A stretch of 64,000 nt of DNA from Phytoseiulus persimilis (lineage: Eukaryota; Arthropoda; Arachnida; Mesostigmata; Phytoseiidae). The notes under the pieces are model-generated. The model saw nothing but the letters and a program-made list of their open reading frames with translations. It was not told the DNA's origin and did no database searches. Below, piece by piece: positions 33,600 through 45,180 of the stretch; the stretch's first letter is position 1; the number at the start of each line of letters is the position of its first letter. Where the stretch lies: positions 40,978,745 to 41,042,744 of the forward strand of contig CM075102.1 of NCBI GenBank assembly GCA_037576195.1. The letters run 5' to 3'. The translations under genes and the position numbers were made by a program.

Positions 33600-36500
33600 G
33601 AAGAAAGGGCCTAGTCGAGCGCTGACTGTTTCCTTCCAGAAAAGCGTGGAGGAGGATTGTGAAGAGAAGTACCGAATAGCGAAAGGCTTATTCTGTGACA
33701 GCGCTCGCCGTTCAGCTCCATAATTGAGCCGGAATAACCGGCGACTAATGAGCGAAATTAATTATTCTACCGTTTAGCGGACCACAGAGTTGGATCTGCT
33801 CTCATACTTCCGGCCCTTCGCGGAGCATCATGCTAGACGTACATATGTAGAGGATCCTCTCCCTGCCGTTTACGCGCTTCATTTTGAGAGTTTCTTTGCA
33901 CAGCCATATATTCTTCCCCTAATGCCTCGGTGTCCTGGACGAGCCCACCGGAGCACGCTCCTTTGGCATGCGATGTCGTATTCTGTTACGTCCGCTACTG
34001 TGCGGGAGGGGCTCAGCGGATGAGGGTATAGAGACAATGAGGGTAATAGCTCGCAAGAGCGGATTTTCTGAGCATCTGGAGTTGGTTTGAATGAGCGCTC
34101 CGAACCGATTATTCATTTTGCGGAATCACGAACAGGGTGAAATGTTTCAATGACTTTCGGAAGAAATGATTCATCTGCCGATTCCAAGTGCTCCTGCGTC
34201 GATCTCTTTCCCAGAGGAAAACTCGCCGATTTTACTTTGCTGATTAGCGTATCGACAGTTCCTCCATTCACGTCAGGGCACGGCAAGAAGAACGAAACCT
34301 GATACGAAACGTCGTAACTGATCCCGTTGGAGGAATTCTACCGAGTGTTCCGAGTTCTTCATTCGGGGTTTCGATGTCCGTCAAACGGGCTCAGATCCGA
34401 TAACCTCCGCGGGATGTTGGAGAGTTTCCTCAACTGGGATCCTGCTATTCAAGCCTCGACGCAACTTCTGACGGAGATGCTGAAAATGGAAACCATATGC
34501 CCGGATGATGATTGCAGGTGTGTGTCAAGCCAAGCCTGAATCTCATCGCTCAGCTGCATGTCTCGGAATCCGAGGGCTGCAGCAGAGTGCGAAGTTGTGA
34601 GAGTGATTGACATAGGAGAACAAGAGGAATCTTGCATGGACCCTAGAATAACAGAAACTGCTGCACGGCAAAGCACGACAGCTTCAACAACGTGCTCAGA
34701 TCGGTGTCGTTGGCGCCGTGGTTGTTGAAGCTGCCGCTGTTGTTGTTGTTGTTGTTGACGTTGTTGTCGTCAGAGAGCGTTGACGGGCCTGGTGGTGAAC
34801 GAGATCCGGCAGCGGAAGAAGCGACTGCAACCACTAGGGCAGCCGACCTAAAGAGCCGGCTTAATAAAGCAGGCGAGCGAGCAAGCGAGCAGAATGTCAC
34901 ATTCGGAGCCAGGGAACAAATTTAATACGTTGGAAGTCGCTCGTTTCCAGCGTTGAGAGATCAGCGAGCTGCGGCCAGCGGAACCGCCGGCTCGTATGCG
35001 TGCTAATGCACATTATGCCTCTCGGAACCAACAGTGTTAGGGAAACAATAACACGAACTGCCAGGCAACAGGCGGAGCCAGTGGACGTCAAAAAGTACGA
35101 GAGAAGAAGGGCTTTCACTGATGCAGTTCTTGAGCTGAATGCCCGAAGAACCATTTGCTCCATTAGGCGAGGTTGCCACAGAGCTCTTCACATTAAAGGA
35201 AGAATGGATCACCATCGGACCAGAAAGGCGTTTATGCTGCTGCGTTTTTGAGAAGACTCTCCCATGCTCCGTATATATTTCACTCGGAGTCCTGCACAGG
35301 AGACCACGCTGGAGACGAACTCGGAAATGCCGACAGATGAGAGGTCCACGAGCTCTTGGAAGACCAGGGGGGCGGGGAGTAGGCTTTACTTACGTCGCAG
35401 TAATGTACCATCTTAGGGAGCTCCTTTCTCTCTGATGTTTCTTCCTGATGGGGAATCGGCGAGACACTCGCTTTTTCGGACTTCGACGAGGGGATTATCT
35501 GATGGGACAGATAACATGTGATCCTCTTCGTAGACGCAGAAAAAAGTGCCTCCTAGTCTGACAATGACAGCATGAGGATGCTGTGTCAAAGTATCATCGC
35601 AGAACGTACCGCTTGAGGGGCACAAGATTCCTCAGGTCTCCAACTTATCGTAGTCCCAAACTCAAACAATGCTTGGTGCTGCTCCAGCGAGAAGTCACTA
35701 TCTATAGATTCGAAGTGTCATCGATGCTGGAGCAAGCTCTAGTGCTTCAGAGGACGGGTCGAGACACTTTGAGCTGAGCGATCTGAAATCTTTCCTCAAT
35801 TGGAGATGTGGATAGAACAATTGCTGATGCATCGATAATAATTGGTCCCAAGAATTCCATCCTACGGGAAATCTTTCGGAAGGTTTCAGGTTCATAATTC
35901 CTATGGATTTTCCGGTTCTTCCGCTTTGCGTTTGTCTGAATATGGTTCGCGAAACCTGCGAGAGATAGCGCCTGCTCAATGCAATTCCCAACGGGAGCAC
36001 ATGAGCTCATCGCTTTCGATGTCTGAGCTGTTCTCAGCTGAGCTGGGAATGATATTCCCACCACGGTCAATCGATGAAAGTATATCGGAAAGGTTCTCTA
36101 GAACACATAATAGATTTTTCGCGGTCCCTCATGTAAGTCGCGTGATAGCATGAGAAAACTGGCAAACGGTTCTCCAAGGCGTCCATTCAATCCGGAACAT
36201 TGTGGTGAGCCAATATGGTGAATCCCTGAAGTCCACCTATTTATGCGTTGAAGTCCCTCCTTTCATAATACCCTATGTTTACCAAATCACGGGACCTTGG
36301 TGAGATATTTTCGTCTACTTTCAATGCTCGTTTTGCTGCATCCGCATGCATATATATGAAATCTTCAGGAATTTTGGATTTCTCTCCCGTAGATTGATCA
36401 GCAGTGGCTGCTCCCGTGCATTCGGTATAGAATTTGCTCGAGGTCGTTTCCCCGTCTAGATGCAGCACTGTGCGCAGCCTGGTTCTTTTGTTAGAAAGAG

Positions 36501-39500
36501 CCGCATGTCGTAACGAGCACGGAGGATGTGACTTTTTCTCAAGTTTACAGCCGCATGGAGCAGCCTTTCAGGCTTTTGGTGTCGGCAGCAGTATCCTGGT
36601 CCACCGTAAAAGTTCCTTTATGTACCGAAAAGATAAAATAAAAAGTTATTGCCCCTGAACTCTCGATCGAGATTCACGGTGCTCGCTTCATCATACAGAG
36701 TCGGTACACAGCGACTTCAGACACTTGATGCCGAGGCTTGGGAAGGAATGAGAGACGGAGGTCCTTCTTGAAGGTCGTGCTGAAAATGGGAAAGAACCGT
36801 GCGAGGACATCTCGTCACGCCGGAGGTCTTTACGTGGACCGACAGCAAGCCTTACAGCGACGATACTGCGTGCATGAGTATTCTGATGTTATCTCAAGCA
36901 TGGAAGAACAAAACAACAAGAATAATACTCCCGTGCCATCGCTTATTGCACTCGTTATGCTTCTACAGACGTGGCCGTCGGCTTGACACGAGAACCTTTC
37001 TCGCTGCGAGTGGTGACCTGCTTGTCCGCTCCTCGGACGGGCGCTCCGGAAATGAAGGCGCGCCTAGAAAGAGCACGCCCTACGGCCGGGATCGAAGAAC
37101 GGTACACGCGCGAAGGGTCTGATCGAAACTGATCTCTAATTACACCCAAGCCCCATCCTCTATTCGTGTTGCTGTCGCTCGGATCCGATCAGATGTACGG
37201 TGCGAATGAGCCCGGGAAGCGCTGTACGATTCTGGGGGAGCGAAGGTGCAAAAACGAATCGAGCAAGGTCGACAAGGTCTAACAGCGACGAGACCCTCCC
37301 GGTGGAGGGAAAACTCGATGTCGGTGCCAACCTCGAAGCGACTCGAAATCCTATCAAGTTCTGAGTAGTAAATATTTCCTCGGCGGGAGCTCCAAGCCGG
37401 CAGCTGCAGCACCTGCACTCAACGTCAACTCAACACAGCTGATGGGAACGAGAAGTAATTAGCAGCGACAGGTTGAGTTTCTGTACGTTTGCCTATTCCG
37501 GAGATTCCACGCTTTCAATACACGTCACCGAAGTAGCAGCAGGAGCGACATAGAGCTGATCGCGGAAGAAAGCCGACGGCATCGGACGCTCTCCGTTCGG
37601 TCGTGAGCCGACGCCGTTCGAGAATTCAATCAATATCTCGGTTCGTAATCGGATTGGATACGATTTCAGAATTACCCATGTACCTGCTTGATCAGTGCTT
37701 CCCGCGTCCCGGACCTGATGAAGTGATCCAAACTCCGGACCTGATTTCACTTTCGGAGCCGAATGAATTCTGATCAGAGTCACTATTACGATCCGAGCCA
37801 CATGGGAGAGAGGCCATGTCTCTTGGATAACGTGACATGCTCAGGGTCTCCGTCACCCATCTCCTTGGAACGCCTTCGTTCCCTGATTCGCGTGAATTCA
37901 ATAGAATGTTATGTCAGATAATATCGATACTGTGTTCAAAATCAATAGCTCGTTCGTTTGGACGCTGCCATCGACATTCCTCGGCTCCTGGAGGGAGCGG
38001 AGAAACTGCGGATAGTATGGTACATTGAAAATCTTGAGTTGCGCTGACTCGATAATCAATCCTGTAGGTCATAAATCCATCACCATATGGTTTGGAAGTG
38101 CGCTAGAGACATAATTCAGATTTTGAATGGAACGGCCGAGGCAGCACGCGATCTCGAGTAGTTGATGGCTCGGGAAAGATGGAGTTCTTCATGACCGGAT
38201 TGCGGAGGAGAAACTACGCGAAAACTGGAGCCGCGCCGGGATCGGTTTGAATAATATTTGGTGGTCACGGTGGATTACACAGGATTCGGGGACTTTCGAA
38301 TTGAAATCTTCGGAGATTTTCGAGACTTTCCCGCACAGGAAATGAGACAGAACTCATGAAAATGGAGCACAATTTGCTGGCGAGGAGGCGGAATCGATAA
38401 GTGAAAGAGAAGAACGTCGACGGAGGACTACAGGAAACATCGAGAGTTCGACGCGGTGACCAAGGTTGAAAGGGCAGCAATTGATGGAGTCCTCTTCGAG
38501 GATTTGAAAAGTTCATGGTGGTTGGAAATGTGTCTTACCATAGGAATCATAAGTGAATCATTGATTTTCACGAAAACAACGGTCACTACGGTAGCATCGA
38601 GTCAGAGGAGGTGGAGTATGGGAACCCGGATACTGTGTCGGTCGCACTACATGAAATTCGATTACCGGCGTCGAATCCGAGCATGGATGTGTTGGGATTC
38701 ATCGCTAAGTGGCATCGGAACACCATAGAGAGGGTAACCCCCTCTGCGAAGGGGGGTGTTTCGATAAGGGTAAGAGGGGAACGTTTTGTCTCCCGCCGCA
38801 TGAAAGACGCGGGAGAGTTCCCTAGCGACATCCTCCCATGGCGGGCAGAGAGAAACTGTGGGGATCAAATGCAACCTCACTGATTTTCTCGTCCGAATGC
38901 GAGTTCCTTTTTCGGAAAAAGTTGCTTGTGGATCGAGCGATCGCCCGGGGGTGCTTGTGGCACTCGACCCTTGTGCTTCGAAGTTGACACCAAACTTCGT
39001 AGATCCGAAATCCGCTATAGATCTTCGTTAATGAAGCCTTCCGAGCCCCAGAGTTGAGGTCGTGCTTTCCGAATCTCCCCTCAGCTCAAGTCAGCAGCTT
39101 TTGATTCTCGATTTCGAATAGCACCATTAGGACGACAGTTCGCGAAAAGTTTGATATCATACCTCATGAATGGTTTTGAGGGTTCAAGCTCGAGTTGACA
39201 TGTTGATGAGCCGGAGAGCTCACGTCTTTCAACTACAGGAAGAGATTATGGCTCGTCCAATATCAGGACATGTGCTGGAGCGACCGATCCGTGAAACTGT
39301 AGGCTTCCGAGTCTCTCAGGTAACCCTGGGTCCTGCCTCTCGCGCCTTGAAGTAGGCGGCTGAAACGATCCTCGCACCCAGCGTTTCGAACTCGCCCAGA
39401 GATCGAGGCAACTTCCTCGGAAGAGACAACGCTGGCTCTGGTTCGATTCTGGGAGCGTACCCGTTCCGCGGGGTTTTGTTAACATCTTCAGGTTCCCAAC

Positions 39501-40020
39501 AGACAGGCGGGGATGGTGACTCTTCTCAGTTTTCGGAGGGTGATGCCCACAGAGTTTTCATGAGGCTCGCGGCTCGGAGAGCGTCCATGTCGTGTGGTGG
39601 AGCGATCCTTGCAACCCTGAGAGTTATGCCCAACGTTGGGATGCTCGCGGAACCGCTTATGTAGCCAGCGATCTGGGGCGGTCGGAGGACATCATGTGCA
39701 GGGCCGTTATTGGAAAAGCATTAGCTCACTGTGTATCCGCCTCTCCGCTTGCTTGACTGCCTGCCCGGGAGGTTAGCTGACTGGCTACTCTTGTCGGTGG
39801 GGCCGAGCTCGTGGTGCAATTTGCTGACAACGTGCCTTCCCTTCTGCGTCACGTTTCCACGCGAACTCTGTTGCTGACCGCAATATAGTGAACGGGTCGG
39901 AGCGGAGCTGCTGGCTCGAAATGACGAAATGGTTGACTTGCGAGCTTGCTGGGAACAGAACAGATGAGCAAACCCACCGCGGATTCCTGATGTTTGTATG
40001 ATGTCGCGTTCGAGAAAAAT
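33600..40020. other. Stretch between the cuticle genes, no supported gene
   Basis: About 6.4 kb with no gene I can support. A (TTG)n microsatellite is at 34738-34766. A GC-rich hairpin CCCCCTCTGCGAAGGGGGG lies near 38739. Short frames throughout overlap one another and lack domains. Confidence 0.3.
34738..34766. repeat. (TTG)n microsatellite
   Basis: About nine TTG/GTT units with one ACG interruption. It creates poly-Leu and poly-Asn reading artefacts. Confidence 0.85.
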
Positions 40021-40025
40021 CCTGG

Positions 40026-40247
40026 TCACTCCGAACTGATTTCAATATGATTGTTCGACCCTGGCGGGTCGTGCCGATTCCATTTGTAGTTGCGATTCTG
40101 CAGAGGACGGAGCTCCGAATCGTAGAAAGCAAGAGCTTCCACAACCCCCGGGAATCGCTCTGCTAAGCAAATGCAAATCTGGTCCGACTCGCTCAAGTTC
40201 TGCTCGGAATAACCAGGGCCGATGTGCCGAATAACGAGCTTTTCCAT
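40026..40247 (-). CDS. Possible small ORF of unknown function (73 aa)
   Basis: An ATG-initiated frame with an in-frame stop shortly upstream. It encodes a soluble-looking chain beginning MEKLVIRHIGPGYSEQNLSE, with two closely spaced Cys (QICICLAE), an acidic/aromatic middle and a polar end. Composition is more protein-like than surrounding frames, but no domain is recognised, no polyadenylation signal follows and no splice partners were found. It could be a short gene, an exon or chance. Confidence 0.25.
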   Translation of the reverse strand: MEKLVIRHIGPGYSEQNLSESDQICICLAERFPGVVEALAFYDSELRPLQNRNYKWNRHDPPGSNNHIEISSE

Positions 40248-40259
40248 GCTCCAGATTTC

Positions 40260-40835
40260 ATCGAATTTTCAGTCGCCGCACAACGTTTAGGTCTCCCGGA
40301 TTGCTCTTCTTCGAAGCTCGAAGCGGAGCGTTCTTCATTGCCTCTCGCCTCTCTTCCTGGCAAGGTTTCTCGAAACCTGAGAGTGGACTCGAACGGCGCC
40401 GCTCCGTCGTTATTGCCACGGAACGAAATCTTCGAACCAGAGCGGCAGCGTTCTCTAGTGCGTTTCGGACGACAACTTATTTGGGTTCCGGGGCGGACAA
40501 GCTCAGTTCGCCGCCCTGGACCTCAGTGGAGCTCGTCTGCTCGCGATGCCTCATTCCAGGGAATGTCTGATGTATGCCATTTAAGTGATCAGAATTGCAG
40601 CGAGGGACTCTGATTCAAAACTCAGAACGAGTTCTAGAAAGCTCTTGGATGAATTATTCCCCGGAGAGGGCTGCTGAGAGTTCAGCTGCGTCAATGATCT
40701 TCCCGTGTCAGAGGAGGGATATCTCCATTCCCGGAATATTCTCTCTCGGAAAGATCTATGTGGAGAAGGCTCCGCGAGAGTACGTTGCAGAGGATGCAGA
40801 TGAGGAGTGAAACACAACGAATAAATTAGATGGTC
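40260..40835. other. Gene-free stretch before the second cuticle gene
   Basis: Overlapping frames on both strands without domains. Nothing supported. Confidence 0.3.
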
Positions 40836-40838
40836 AAA

Positions 40839-40844
40839 TTTATT
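40839..40844 (-). other. Polyadenylation signal of the second cuticle gene
   Basis: TTTATT on the plus strand, AATAAA on the minus strand, about 30 bp past the stop codon. A second AATTTATT-like context sits nearby. Confidence 0.7.
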
Positions 40845-40872
40845 CACATGTCTACATTTTCCGATCGTTGAG

Positions 40873-41241
40873 TTACCAGGCGGCACCGTAGGCAACGGGG
40901 GCAGCACCGTAGGCGATGGGAGCCTTTGCGATGACGGGAGCAGCAGCGTATGCGGGGGCAGCAGCGTAAGCGATGGGAGCCTTGGCGATGACGGGAGCGG
41001 CGTAGGCGCGGCTCTCGTAACGGACAGAGGTGGCGATGGGAGCCTTGGCGATCACGGGGGCAGCAGCATAGGCGACGGGGGCCTTAGCGATGACGGGGGC
41101 AGCGGCGTAAGCGGGAGCGGCATAGGCGACGGGAGCGGCGTATGCGGGAGCGGCATAGGCGACGGGAGCGGCGGCGTATCCTCCGTAGAGGTTTCCAGCC
41201 TGAGCGGCAGCGGCGAGAGCGAGAACGAAGAAGGCGATCAT
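40873..41241 (-). CDS. Cuticle protein, paralogue of the gene at 33095-33523
   Basis: A 122-codon frame. The ATG at 41241 was chosen over upstream in-frame codons because it begins the signal peptide MIAFFVLALAAAAQA, identical to its paralogue, and is preceded by the same CAACA leader type. The mature protein has AAPVAYA and AAPVIAKAP repeats (four AKAP copies), a charged island (SVRYESRAY) and the ending GAAW. It is a secreted structural cuticle protein by composition. It differs from the first copy mainly in repeat number, which fits slippage or unequal exchange in the GC-rich repeat. Confidence 0.88.
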   Translation of the reverse strand: MIAFFVLALAAAAQAGNLYGGYAAAPVAYAAPAYAAPVAYAAPAYAAAPVIAKAPVAYAAAPVIAKAPIATSVRYESRAYAAPVIAKAPIAYAAAPAYAAAPVIAKAPIAYGAAPVAYGAAW

Positions 41242-41293
41242 TGTTGTCTGCTGTTTCTGTTTGGAAACGGTGACTCCGGATTTCGGTTCGCTT

Positions 41294-41302
41294 GCTTTTA
41301 TT
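41294..41302 (-). promoter_or_regulatory. TATA-like box of the second cuticle gene
   Basis: On the minus strand this reads AATAAAAGCAAGCG, about 55 bp before the ATG. Position and flank (AAAAGC-AGCG) resemble the TATA box of the other cuticle gene, which suggests that the duplication included the core promoter. Confidence 0.6.
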
Positions 41303-41309
41303 GCTGGAC

Positions 41310-44300
41310 AGCGGAGAGAGGCGTCCCGGGTTGTGCACCGAGATTCTGCCAAATCGTGGTGTTGCGCAACAGAAAATGCTAAGATGGACACTGTTCCTTT
41401 GAGCTTCTGTGTCCGCCGATGAGAGAGCACGCCCCTTGATGAGTTTGCCTCATTCGCTCTCGCAACAAGTTGTCGTAGGATCCGCCGGCCAGTGATTCGC
41501 TTCAAAATCCCAAAGTGGGCGGCTCGTCGATGCCGGCTGGAAATTTTCTCTGAAGTGTTCCGTTGTTTTCTGTGCGTTGTCCGTGGTGTCGAACACGCGC
41601 TGCGAAGACGTACGACTAACGAACAACATGCCGACGCCTCTGCCGGCTTTCTGTGGTAAACCACAGCAAAGAAACGAATGGAAAATTTGCTTCCTCACGG
41701 AGTCATCACTCATTCTTGAGGAACGAGAAAACCGAGCGATTCTGTAGATGATTCCATTGAAACTTATCGAGCACTGGCCACTCAAAAGTGATGTAAGACC
41801 AATCCGACATCGTACTGTTCCACATCTTGTTCCGTCGAACAATACGACGGAAATCAGTGAGCCGTATCAACGACAATGCGGAACGGCAATCCTGGATTCA
41901 GAGCGATCCCAGCCGACGGTTGGGCTCCCCGTTCGGGGCAGCAGAAAATCATGAGTTCCGTCCAACGGATGCGGAGGCATTGAGGTTGTCCGTCGAGTGC
42001 GCTGGACTTTCCAGTGCTCCTGAAAAGAGAACTCGAAATTAAAACGAGGTGAGAACGAGCAACCTTTGTCTTCCGCCAAACATTAAGTTTGTTTCTCTTT
42101 CCTTTTCACTGTTTTTTCGTCAGCGGGAAAATGACCTGGAATAATGAGCTTCCGAGCCGGCCTCCAGCCAAATCATTGAACGAAATCTCCCTCGTGAGCC
42201 CGTCAGTCGAACACTGTCGAGGCGGAAAAAAGTCGAGCCCAGGCTCGGAGCTCTCGGAAAATGCTTCAAATGTTCCCCGAACCCCGCTCACGTCCTTTCG
42301 TTGCTAGCTCGAGCAAACTCTGAAATGCCGCTTTTCCTCAAAGCGCTCGCTCACTTCTCGTTCAGCCGCTTGCCGATGGGTTCGCTTGCTCTCCTATAGG
42401 AAATCAATCTTCTCTTCCTTTTTTTGTCTGATTAGCTCGCGATGTCAACTAACCGGATAAAAACGGCTGCAATCGGGAAAGAACAAACGCTGGAGCTATT
42501 TGCTCGGCTTCTTTTCGAAATTTCTGAAATGATATTTAGCGCGTAGACGGAACGTTTTCTTTAGATTAGGGTCACGCTAACCCGATGCCGTGATCGTCGG
42601 AAGGGTTCGCCGAGGCGGCTCTCGGAGTGCCGTTCGAACTCGCCACGTTCTCGATAGGAGGTAGAGAATCGCGGAACTTGGAAGCCGTTGATTTGGTTGG
42701 CGGTAGCGAAACTAAAGGAACCGCCAGGGGTTCTCTGTGCGAACAGGGGGAAGCGAGTCGAGCCATGACTTTTCCAGATGCAGGGACATATTCTCTCGAA
42801 AACTGAGTAGTTGAGGAATGACCACAACCAAAAGTATGATTCCAGGCTCCACGGCTTCTGAGCACGCTTGCGCCATAGCCGTGTGAAGGCGCTGCTCCTG
42901 GACATCAAATTCTGGAGAACGCGGGAATAATTGAACGATACAGAACACAGAGCGTTGTTGTCCGCAGTTCGGATAAATGACAGCATTCAATTATGACCCT
43001 GTTCGTTGACTTTCTGATTTCGTCCATCTTTCATGCTGGGCTGTCCGTGTTTCCGCAATCTTCATCAGGCCCCGGCCGGGTTACCCAACACCAGAAAATG
43101 GCGTTCACGCGCAATTTCTAATTTTCTCCACAATTACGCTCCACCAGTGTCTCGCAGAAGCTCCTCATTTTTCCTTCGCATGAAGGGTCAGTGTTTCGCA
43201 AGAGACGAAGTTTCCGTTGAGCTTGATTCGAGCGATAGAGCGCCGGACCGCCCCGGTCCGGGAGCAAACCGAATCTGTGGCTCTCCTGAGAATCTGATCT
43301 GCACCCCAACTCTCGCTGGGTCGAAACTGCCCGATAAGTTCGACGGGGAGTTCGGGGTGATGAGGGAGTCAATATGAGAGAGCGACTTCCAGTTGCGGCG
43401 AGCGGGGGAAGCGGATGGGGGGCGACAATAATCACGACTCACGGAACCATCCACCGCTTAGCGGTGGAATGAACGAAGAAAATGCAAAACCACCCGGTGG
43501 TTCACTTGACCTTCCGGCTGAACACAGTACCGTGGCACTTGCTGTCCCGACGAGCTGGATCTAATCTGAATATCGCTCGCTGAGCCGAGCTTCTCCGTAA
43601 CTCCCTTTGTTTGTAATCAGAGACTTGGAACGGGCTCGGCGTCCGAGTGTCCAGGATTCCAAGTCGATCCCGCTCATTCGAGGAGCCTGAATCGCGTTCA
43701 AACTGAGAGAGGTCAGAATCATGGCGGAACGGATCCAAGACACGGAAGTAACTCCAGCATTATGCAACCTGGAAGATTGAGCATCCAACAACAAATATCG
43801 GAAAATATCCAATTTCTGGCGTCCCGCGGTCATTCGGTTCAGACGCGCGTTCCTGTAGCCGAATGGGTGTTAACGGAACAAACAGCGAGCTGTGTTTTAT
43901 TTCTGCACAGAAGTTCGTTCACGAGTAACTAATTCGCGTGGAACGTTCAAGGAAGTCGCTGCAGCAAAGAATGATGCAATGCAAGCTCAGAAAAGTACAT
44001 ATCCTTCGAGGAGTATTCTAAAAGAGTATTCGAATACAGATATCTGTGAATGATGAGGAGAAAACGTCGAACGACCTCCAGATTGAGTACCGTAGCATGA
44101 AACTGATTGTCACCTGGAATCAATTGCAGGTGATCGATATTTATCGGGCTTAGCGGATCCTGATTGGGATTCCGATTTCCAGCTCAAAACTGGATTTGCC
44201 AGCATCTCATTCAAAGCTCCGAGAACCTTGGTCTCCCGCGGAACGTCAGCACAGCAGACGCAAACTCGAACGAGAACTCGGTAATGATTGGCATATTTAT

Positions 44301-44370
44301 CACAGAATCTGCTCGAATATAACAATGGGGTGGAATAATTATGATGATTAGCAAAACTTCCAGTGATGAT
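41310..44370. other. Stretch without a supported gene
   Basis: Minus-strand frames between 42561 and 42990 contain coding-like pieces (a segment ending GIILLVVVIPQLLSF, and a Pro/Ser-rich tail ending DDHGIGLA), with acceptor-like sites at TTCTCCAG and TTCGCACAG. No intron of credible length joins them, so no gene is called. The rest holds nothing recognisable. Confidence 0.25.
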
Positions 44371-44373
44371 GGC

Positions 44374-44379
44374 TTTATT
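44374..44379 (-). other. Polyadenylation signal of the CUB-like gene
   Basis: TTTATT on the plus strand reads AATAAA on the minus strand, immediately after the stop codon at 44385-44387. This supports a real gene end here. Confidence 0.65.
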
Positions 44380-44384
44380 CGTGA

Positions 44385-45180
44385 TCATTCTGTGAGTCGG
44401 GGGTTCTGTGGGTCGTCGACAACGATGTAGACATTGGATTTGCCGTCCCCCTGAGTTGGGCCTTCTATTTTCTTGGAGGAGAGGGTCGCGACGGGAGTAA
44501 TTTTTCCGCTTTTATGAACAGTGATGTGAATTTCGCCATTTTTCTCGCTAGGAACAATCTTCATTCCGGCAACCTCCCGGAAAGGGGTGGGCGTATAAGC
44601 TCCCCGTTTCAGGCAGTGGGCAGAGAGCAGGGGATTCCGCATTCGCCGACTTGCCATCTCCAAGCAACGGGAAAAGCCCCGACTAGGTTTCCTCGAATGA
44701 TGACGATTGATACAATTATCATGAGGCCCTCGCCTCTTATCGTGATTCGAAACATGATCATGCCCATCTTTGATCCATTCCGGACAAGTTGTCGCTTGAT
44801 TGTTCCGAAGACGTCATCCGAGAACCCATATGATGTGCGATCGTACGTTTCGACAGCTGTGACAACAACCTTGGTTGGCCCGGACAGAAATTCAGCGTAA
44901 CCATCGCTCATGGAACCACAGAATCCTTCACGGCGCCTGTTCATCCAGGAACAGATGTCCGTCCGTCCGATTCCGGGATCGGCGATCACTACGTCCGTGA
45001 AGCGGAACGAACACTTTGTGTGGCGTCTGAGTTTTCCGCCCGGTTTGTTGTACCAGACAGCGTATTGAATTAAACAATGGTCAGAACCTGACCTCAGCTT
45101 CTCGGTTGTAATCAGCTCTAATGCCTGCCCGGCTCCACGAACGGACAGCTCGAGCTTAGGTTGAGCCTCGCAACAGATAA
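44385..45180 (-). CDS. Putative secreted protein with CUB-like region, 5' end unresolved
   Basis: A coding-like frame (about 45180 down to 44714) has spaced cysteines (HCLIQYAVWYN, KCSFRFTDVV, DICSWMN, GFCGSMS), and then a stretch with the end pattern of a CUB domain: an F-C-G motif, a hydrophobic strand GMIMFRITIRGEGL and another strand. A different frame carries the C-terminus (VAGMKIVPSEKNGEIHITVH ... NPRLTE, stop at 44385). A 56-bp intron at 44658-44713 (donor GTATCA, acceptor TTGGAG) restores phase but its donor is weak. A strong acceptor at 46017-46018 (CGTTCCCAG) marks a candidate upstream exon 45880-46016 that may belong to the same gene. Signal peptide and start codon were not found. 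CUB is a tentative reading; function unknown. Confidence 0.4.

Noticed and set aside
42561-42990. Minus-strand coding-like frames with a hydrophobic helix and a Pro/Ser tail
   Set aside because: Joining them needs an intron of about 35 bp or less, and no polyadenylation signal follows.
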